From a virus, in IMG/VR virus record IMGVR_UViG_3300034120_001490, positions 1 to 57,049 of that record: 57,049 nt of DNA; one strand, written 5' to 3'. Positions 55,855-57,049 of this stretch are shown piece after piece; position 1 is the first letter of the stretch; each line of letters opens with the position of its first letter. Made by a program: the position numbers and the translations under genes. The notes below the pieces were generated by a model that saw nothing but the letters and a program-made list of their open reading frames with translations, searched no databases and had not been told where the DNA came from.

Positions 55855-56841
55855 ATGGCCTATTCCGGCACAGTATCGCAGACGACCTTCGACACGCGCC
55901 GCGTGATCGAGAACGCCACGCGTCGCTGCAAGCTGCCCGCGCAGTCCCTCACCGCCGAGCACGTGAGCATCGCGAACGACGTGCTGTACCTGCTGCTCTC
56001 GGATCTCGCCAACCAAGGCGTGCCGCTCTGGTGCGTGCAGGAGACGCTGTACCCGCTCTATGAGGGCGTGCCGATCATCGTCACCGAGAAGGGCACCGTT
56101 GACATTCTCAACACCAACCTGCGCTCGCTGCAGGAGGTGACTGGCACCAACATCGACACGTCCACGACCCGCATCACGCAGTTCACCAGCACCACGCCCG
56201 TCACGACCGTCGGCATCCGCTGGTCGGCACCGGCCGTGCCGATCGAGTTTTCGCGCTCCAATGACGGGGTGACGTGGACTATACTCCAAGCCGAAGTGCC
56301 CCAAGCGTCAGCCGGAGAGTGGACTTGGTACGATCTGTCCAGCGTAGTTGCAGCCACATACTTCCGCGTGCGGGCCACCAGCGGCACCCTCGGCTTCAGT
56401 CAGGTGTACCTCGGCAACACGCCGACGGAAATCCCGCTGGCCCGCCTGAACCGCGACGACTACACCAACCTGCCCAACAAGCAGTTCCAGAGCAATCGCC
56501 CGCTGCAGTATTGGCTCGATCGGCAATCCCTCTCCCCCGTGATGAACCTGTGGCCGGTGCCGAATATCGCCGCCACCGTCATGCAGGTCGTGGTCTGGTC
56601 GCACCGGCACATCATGGACGTTGGGACGATGACGCAGGAACTTGAGGTGCCGCAGCGCTGGTACGAGGCAATCGTATCCATGCTCGCCGCCAAACTGGCG
56701 ATGGAGTACGTCGAGGTCGATGCCAGCATGATCCCGCTGCTCGACCAGAAGGCGCAGCAGGCGCTCTACATCGCGCAGGCCGAGGAGCGCGACAACAGCC
56801 CGATGATGATCGCGCCCAACATCGCCGTGTACACGAGGTAA
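55855..56841 (+). CDS. Tail accessory protein with inserted discoidin-like domain
   Basis: The gene encodes 328 residues. The N-terminal helical part (TRRVIENATRRCKLPAQSLT, VLYLLLSDLANQGVPLW) resembles the P22 gp4-like connector accessory family. Residues ~100-185 look like an F5/8-type (discoidin) sandwich (ITQFTSTTPVTTVGIRW, GEWTWYDLSSVVAATYFRVR). The C-terminal third (FQSNRPLQYWLDRQSLSP, VVVWSHRHIMDVGTM) returns to the connector family. It sits just before the small gene crossing the genome join. Probably stabilises packaged DNA at the portal-tail joint. Confidence 0.66.
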   Translation: MAYSGTVSQTTFDTRRVIENATRRCKLPAQSLTAEHVSIANDVLYLLLSDLANQGVPLWCVQETLYPLYEGVPIIVTEKGTVDILNTNLRSLQEVTGTNIDTSTTRITQFTSTTPVTTVGIRWSAPAVPIEFSRSNDGVTWTILQAEVPQASAGEWTWYDLSSVVAATYFRVRATSGTLGFSQVYLGNTPTEIPLARLNRDDYTNLPNKQFQSNRPLQYWLDRQSLSPVMNLWPVPNIAATVMQVVVWSHRHIMDVGTMTQELEVPQRWYEAIVSMLAAKLAMEYVEVDASMIPLLDQKAQQALYIAQAEERDNSPMMIAPNIAVYTR

Positions 56842-56845
56842 GCGC

Positions 56846-57049
56846 ATGCCGATCTTCCTCGACACTCGTGGCAAGAGCACGCTGGCAATCGGCATCTGCG
56901 GACGCTGCAGCCGCAAGTTCTCCATGACCGAGCTCCTGCCGGATCCCAACTATCCGGGCCTGCTGGTGTGCGACGCTGATCGCGACGACTACGACCCGTA
57001 TCGCCTGCCGGCGCGGCAGCCGGAGAAGATCTCGCTACGCTTCGCGCGG
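56846..57049 (+). CDS. Small Cys-containing tail-region protein, 5' part (continues at base 1)
   Basis: ATG 56846 lies 5 bases after the previous stop, with GAGGTAAGC as ribosome-binding site. The frame is open to the window end (68 codons) and continues at bases 146-181 after joining the repeat, giving 79 residues. The first residues (PIFLDTRGKSTLAIGICGRC) are followed by the conserved CSRKFSMTELLPDPNYPGLL block. See the entry at base 1 for the rest. Confidence 0.82.
   Translation, partial: MPIFLDTRGKSTLAIGICGRCSRKFSMTELLPDPNYPGLLVCDADRDDYDPYRLPARQPEKISLRFAR
56905..57049. repeat. Terminal direct repeat, right copy
   Basis: This is the partner of 1-145. The two copies differ only at 57031 (C) versus 127 (A), a silent third-position change in an Ile codon of the gene that crosses the join. 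Confidence 0.95.

Noticed and set aside
1-57049. tRNA genes, integrase and attachment site
   Set aside because: I looked for these and saw no cloverleaf-like segment, tyrosine or serine recombinase motif, or att-like repeat. A tRNA scan could still find one.

Overview
The window is a complete or nearly complete tailed-phage genome. Bases 1-145 are repeated at 56905-57049 with one mismatch, and one small gene runs through the join, so the sequence closes into a circle of about 56.9 kb. The layout points to a short-tailed (podovirus-like) virion. There is one terminase pair, an 866-residue portal of the large podovirus type, a scaffold, a major capsid protein, several tail-accessory and fibre genes and a run of large Ala/Gly-rich internal (ejection-type) proteins. 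I see no sheath, tail-tube or tape-measure gene. No integrase, RNA polymerase or tRNA gene was recognised, so a lytic phage relying on host transcription is the simplest reading. The GC-rich codon usage, a GapR/DUF2312 gene and similarity (from memory) to environmental phage proteins suggest an alphaproteobacterial, probably aquatic, host. This is inference.

Layout. Bases 182-19133 (+) hold the fibre, lysis, tail and internal-virion genes. The lysis cassette (3543-5432) has holin-like membrane proteins, a GH19 endolysin and an overlapping Rz/Rz1 spanin pair. Large internal proteins follow, ending in two paralogues (16060 and 17493) that share an N-terminal module but carry different C-terminal domains, one of them an ADP-ribosyltransferase. 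Bases 19096-35900 are mostly (-): the early, DNA-metabolism block. It has an SNF2-type helicase, VRR-NUC, family A DNA polymerase, DUF2312/GapR-like protein, DUF2815, DUF2800 nuclease, primase-helicase, C5 methyltransferase, a YdaS/Cro-like HTH and many small proteins. A phosphoesterase and a small gene (32003-33183) point the other way. Bases 35901-36303 are non-coding: two divergent operator/promoter elements flank a field of sixteen TGCTGC/GCAGCA hexamers, the best replication-origin candidate. Bases 36304-57049 (+) run from terminase through portal, GroES-like protein, scaffold and capsid to an HNH endonuclease, fibres/spikes, small basic proteins and tail accessories, then across the join.

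Regulation. Six copies of a 17-bp palindrome (consensus TGCAAc-N5-gTTGCA), each followed by a leader resembling ATCAGCAAC and a GGAGA-type ribosome-binding site, head essentially every early transcription unit. This looks like one shared operator-promoter system. Two further RNA-level switches are visible. A long hairpin buries the ribosome-binding site of the DNA polymerase gene. The terminator after the capsid gene contains the ribosome-binding site of the HNH endonuclease gene. Most genes overlap by ATGA or GTGA and are probably translationally coupled.
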